From the NCBI GenBank assembly GCA_910585215.1, contig CAJUDQ010000010.1:53080-97690 (forward strand): DNA of 44,611 nucleotides. The letters run 5' to 3'. The stretch's first letter is position 1; the number at the start of each line of letters is the position of its first letter. A model generated the notes under the pieces. The model did not search any database. It saw nothing but the letters and a program-made list of their open reading frames with translations, and was not told where the DNA came from. Source of the DNA: an uncultured Lachnospiraceae bacterium. Its GTDB lineage: Bacteria > Bacillota > Clostridia > Lachnospirales > Lachnospiraceae. The position numbers were made by a program, and so were the translations under genes. Below, one piece after another: positions 42,898 to 44,611 of this stretch.

Positions 42898-43815
42898 ATG
42901 AGACATTTACTGAATCCTCTGGATTTAACGGTCGATGAGATTACTGATATTCTGGACTTAGCCTCCGATATTGAAAAAAATCCCGACAAATACAAAGAAG
43001 CCTGTAAAGGAAAAAAAATCGCCACATTATTTTATGAGCCAAGCACCCGTACAAGATTAAGTTTCGAAACTGCCATGTTAAATCTTGGCGGAAATGTAAT
43101 CGGTTTTTCTGATGCAAGTTGCAGCTCCGCTTCTAAAGGTGAAAGCGTTGCTGACACTATTCGCCTGGTTTCCTGCTATGCTGATATCTGCGCCATGCGG
43201 CATCCAAAGGAAGGTGCTCCGTTTGTGGCGTCCCTCCATTCTTCGATTCCGGTTATCAATGCCGGAGATGGTGGTCATCAGCATCCTACCCAGACATTGA
43301 CAGATATGATGACGATTCGCTCACTAAAGGGAAGATTGGAAAATCTGACCATCGGCCTCTGCGGTGATTTAAAATTTGGCCGTACGGTACATTCACTGAT
43401 TCATGCACTTGTAAGGTATACAGGCATTAAATTTATATTAATTTCTCCACCGGAACTGCGTCTGCCTGATTATATGAAAGAAGAAGTTCTTCTGGAAAAC
43501 AATATTCCTTTTGAGGAAGTTTCCAGTCTTGACGAGGCAATCGGAAAACTTGATATTCTCTATATGACAAGAGTTCAAAAGGAACGTTTTTTCAACGAAC
43601 AGGACTATATCCGCTTAAAAGATTGTTATATTCTTGACAATGCAAAAATGGCCATGGCGCGTCCTGATATGCTTGTGCTTCACCCTCTTCCACGGGTAAA
43701 TGAAATCGCTACAGAAGTGGACAAGGACCCAAGAGCTGTTTACTTTAAGCAGGTTCAGTATGGTGTATATGTAAGAATGGCACTTATACTGACACTTCTT
43801 GAAATCACCGTATAA
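42898..43815 (+). CDS. pyrB: Aspartate carbamoyltransferase catalytic subunit
   Basis: 305 residues. It makes carbamoyl-aspartate from carbamoyl phosphate and Asp, the committed step of pyrimidine synthesis. Carbamoyl-phosphate loop FYEPSTRTRLSFETAM, the mobile SKGESVADT loop, HPTQTLTDMMTI, and HPLPRVNEI are all present. The start at 42898 (MRHLLNPLDLTVDEI) matches the family opening; AAAGGA is about 11 bases upstream. An in-frame ATG at 42874 with GGAA is an alternative. It forms a holoenzyme with PyrI, encoded 33 bases downstream. Confidence 0.96.
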   Translation: MRHLLNPLDLTVDEITDILDLASDIEKNPDKYKEACKGKKIATLFYEPSTRTRLSFETAMLNLGGNVIGFSDASCSSASKGESVADTIRLVSCYADICAMRHPKEGAPFVASLHSSIPVINAGDGGHQHPTQTLTDMMTIRSLKGRLENLTIGLCGDLKFGRTVHSLIHALVRYTGIKFILISPPELRLPDYMKEEVLLENNIPFEEVSSLDEAIGKLDILYMTRVQKERFFNEQDYIRLKDCYILDNAKMAMARPDMLVLHPLPRVNEIATEVDKDPRAVYFKQVQYGVYVRMALILTLLEITV

Positions 43816-43848
43816 GTATACTTTATGTATCAGAAAGGAATGGAAATT

Positions 43849-44271
43849 ATGTTAAATGTAGGAAGTCTTAATGACGGTGTTGTTCTTGACCATATTACAG
43901 CGGGAAAATGCATGGAAGTCTATCACTATCTTGGACTTGACAAGCTGGATTGTCAGGTTGCGATTATCAAAAATGCAAAAAGCGAAAAAATGGGGCGAAA
44001 GGATATTATTAAAATCGAATCTCCGCTAGATGTTGTAAATCTTGATATTCTGGGATATCTTGACCATAATATTACAGTGAATATTATCCATAATGGAGAA
44101 ATTTCAGAGAAAAAAATACTGCGTCTTCCAAAAACAATTAAAAATGTGTTAAAATGCAGAAATCCAAGATGTATTACCTCAGAGGAACAGGGACTTGACC
44201 AGATTTTTGTATTGACTGACACGGACAGACAGATTTACAGATGCAAATATTGTGATGAAAAATTTAAATAA
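43849..44271 (+). CDS. pyrI: Aspartate carbamoyltransferase regulatory subunit
   Basis: 140 residues, the allosteric nucleotide-binding chain of the ATCase holoenzyme. The N-terminal domain has LNVGSLNDGVVLDHITAGKCMEVYHYLGL, and the zinc domain has four Cys: CRNPRC and CKYC. The start at 43849 has AAAGGA 9 bases upstream; the ATG at 43825 has none. Its presence suggests CTP/ATP control of PyrB rather than a solo trimer. Confidence 0.96.
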   Translation: MLNVGSLNDGVVLDHITAGKCMEVYHYLGLDKLDCQVAIIKNAKSEKMGRKDIIKIESPLDVVNLDILGYLDHNITVNIIHNGEISEKKILRLPKTIKNVLKCRNPRCITSEEQGLDQIFVLTDTDRQIYRCKYCDEKFK

Positions 44272-44283
44272 AATATAAGAATT

Positions 44284-44312
44284 AAAAAACACCTGTCAAA
44301 CAGGTGTTTTTT
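44284..44312. terminator. Bidirectional terminator between pyrI and rnpB
   Basis: A perfect 12-bp stem AAAAAACACCTG with its complement and a TCAAA loop, with T6 on either strand; serves pyrBI (+) and rnpB (-). Confidence 0.93.
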
Positions 44313-44316
44313 AGTG

Positions 44317-44611
44317 AGTAAAACTATAAGCCGGGTTATGTGTTCGATGGTCATCTATCTAGACCTGACGTTACCGTCAGGTTCAAGCGACCTACCCGAA
44401 AGCATGGACGGGCCGCCCGCTTTCTTATTCGGTCTTGCTTCGAATGGGGTTTACAGAGCCCTGTCTGTTACCAGACAGGCGGTAGTCTCTTACACTGCCT
44501 TTCCACCCTTACCAGTCAAACTGGCGGTCTATTTCTGTTGCACTTTCCTGGGAGTCACCTCCACCGGACGTTATCCGGCATCCTGCCCTGTGAAGCCCGG
44601 ACTTTCCTCAC
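44317..44611 (-). ncRNA. rnpB: RNase P RNA (rnpB), 3' part
   Basis: The minus strand begins GAGGAAAGTCCGGGCTTCAC, the conserved P4-proximal 5' block. It continues with GCAGGATGCCGGATAACG, GGAGGTGACTCCCAGGAAAGTGC, AGGGTGGAAAGGCAGTG, and ends with the conserved AACCCGGCTTATAG. This is the catalytic RNA of tRNA 5' processing. The overall pattern resembles the ancestral type A class rather than the Bacillus type B, as is usual in Clostridia. The extreme 5' end (P1-P3) lies outside the window; the 3' end is approximate and is followed by the terminator. Confidence 0.95.

Overview
The window reads as chromosome of a low-GC, spore-forming Firmicute of class Clostridia, most likely Lachnospiraceae. 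The grounds are AT-rich DNA, strong AGGAGG ribosome sites, a sporulation block (spoIIGA-sigE) directly after the division/cell-wall (dcw) cluster, a pheST T-box leader, a Fe-dependent alcohol dehydrogenase, pyrBI, and a type A-like RNase P RNA. Family assignment is inference from gene order and protein likeness; no search was run.

Layout. 1-347 (-): 5' end of a secreted BspA-type leucine-rich-repeat protein, whose promoter carries a run of nine G between the -35 and -10. 589-1482 (+): a compact subtilisin-like protease without signal peptide. 1589-14706 (-): sigE, spoIIGA, ftsZ, ftsQ/divIB, ftsW, murD, mraY, two class B penicillin-binding proteins, an FtsL-like protein and rsmH. In front of rsmH lies a frame-broken remnant of mraZ, with a good promoter and three 10-bp-spaced TGG elements that look like the MraZ operator. 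murE, murG, murB, ftsA and sigG are not in their usual places. 15059-17702 (-): an Lgt lipoprotein transferase fused to a Rel/SpoT-like HD phosphohydrolase domain, then ychF. 17913-21715 (-): pheS-pheT under a phenylalanine T-box.

21890-24822: a small unknown gene, an AT-rich gap with a same-orientation cluster of DnaA-box-like 9-mers, tRNA-Ser(CGA), a short MITE-like inverted repeat, a YihY-family membrane protein and an iron alcohol dehydrogenase. 24932-30462 (-): a small unknown gene, a GH127 beta-L-arabinofuranosidase, D-aminoacyl-tRNA deacylase and a dCache chemoreceptor with a lysine/asparagine-rich N-terminal tail. 30618-32230 (+): an ABC ATPase and permease pair. 32466-34041 (-): ilvN-ilvC. 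34199-36001 (+): a TIGR04086-like membrane protein and a CorC/HlyC-family CBS protein.

36030-42661 (-): a compact Tad-like secretion/pilus operon behind a TTTACA-17-TATACT promoter. It encodes two ParA/TadZ-like proteins with abnormal P-loops, a CpaF/TadA ATPase, a single long platform protein that looks like TadB and TadC joined, a pilin-like protein, a 53-residue membrane protein and two TadE-like unknowns. 42898-44271 (+): pyrB-pyrI. 44317-44611 (-): the 3' part of rnpB.

Most worth a second look: the G9 promoter tract, the mraZ remnant with retained operator, the Lgt-HD fusion, the reduced Tad-like locus, the DnaA-box-like cluster, and the hexapeptide-repeat insertion in SpoIIGA.
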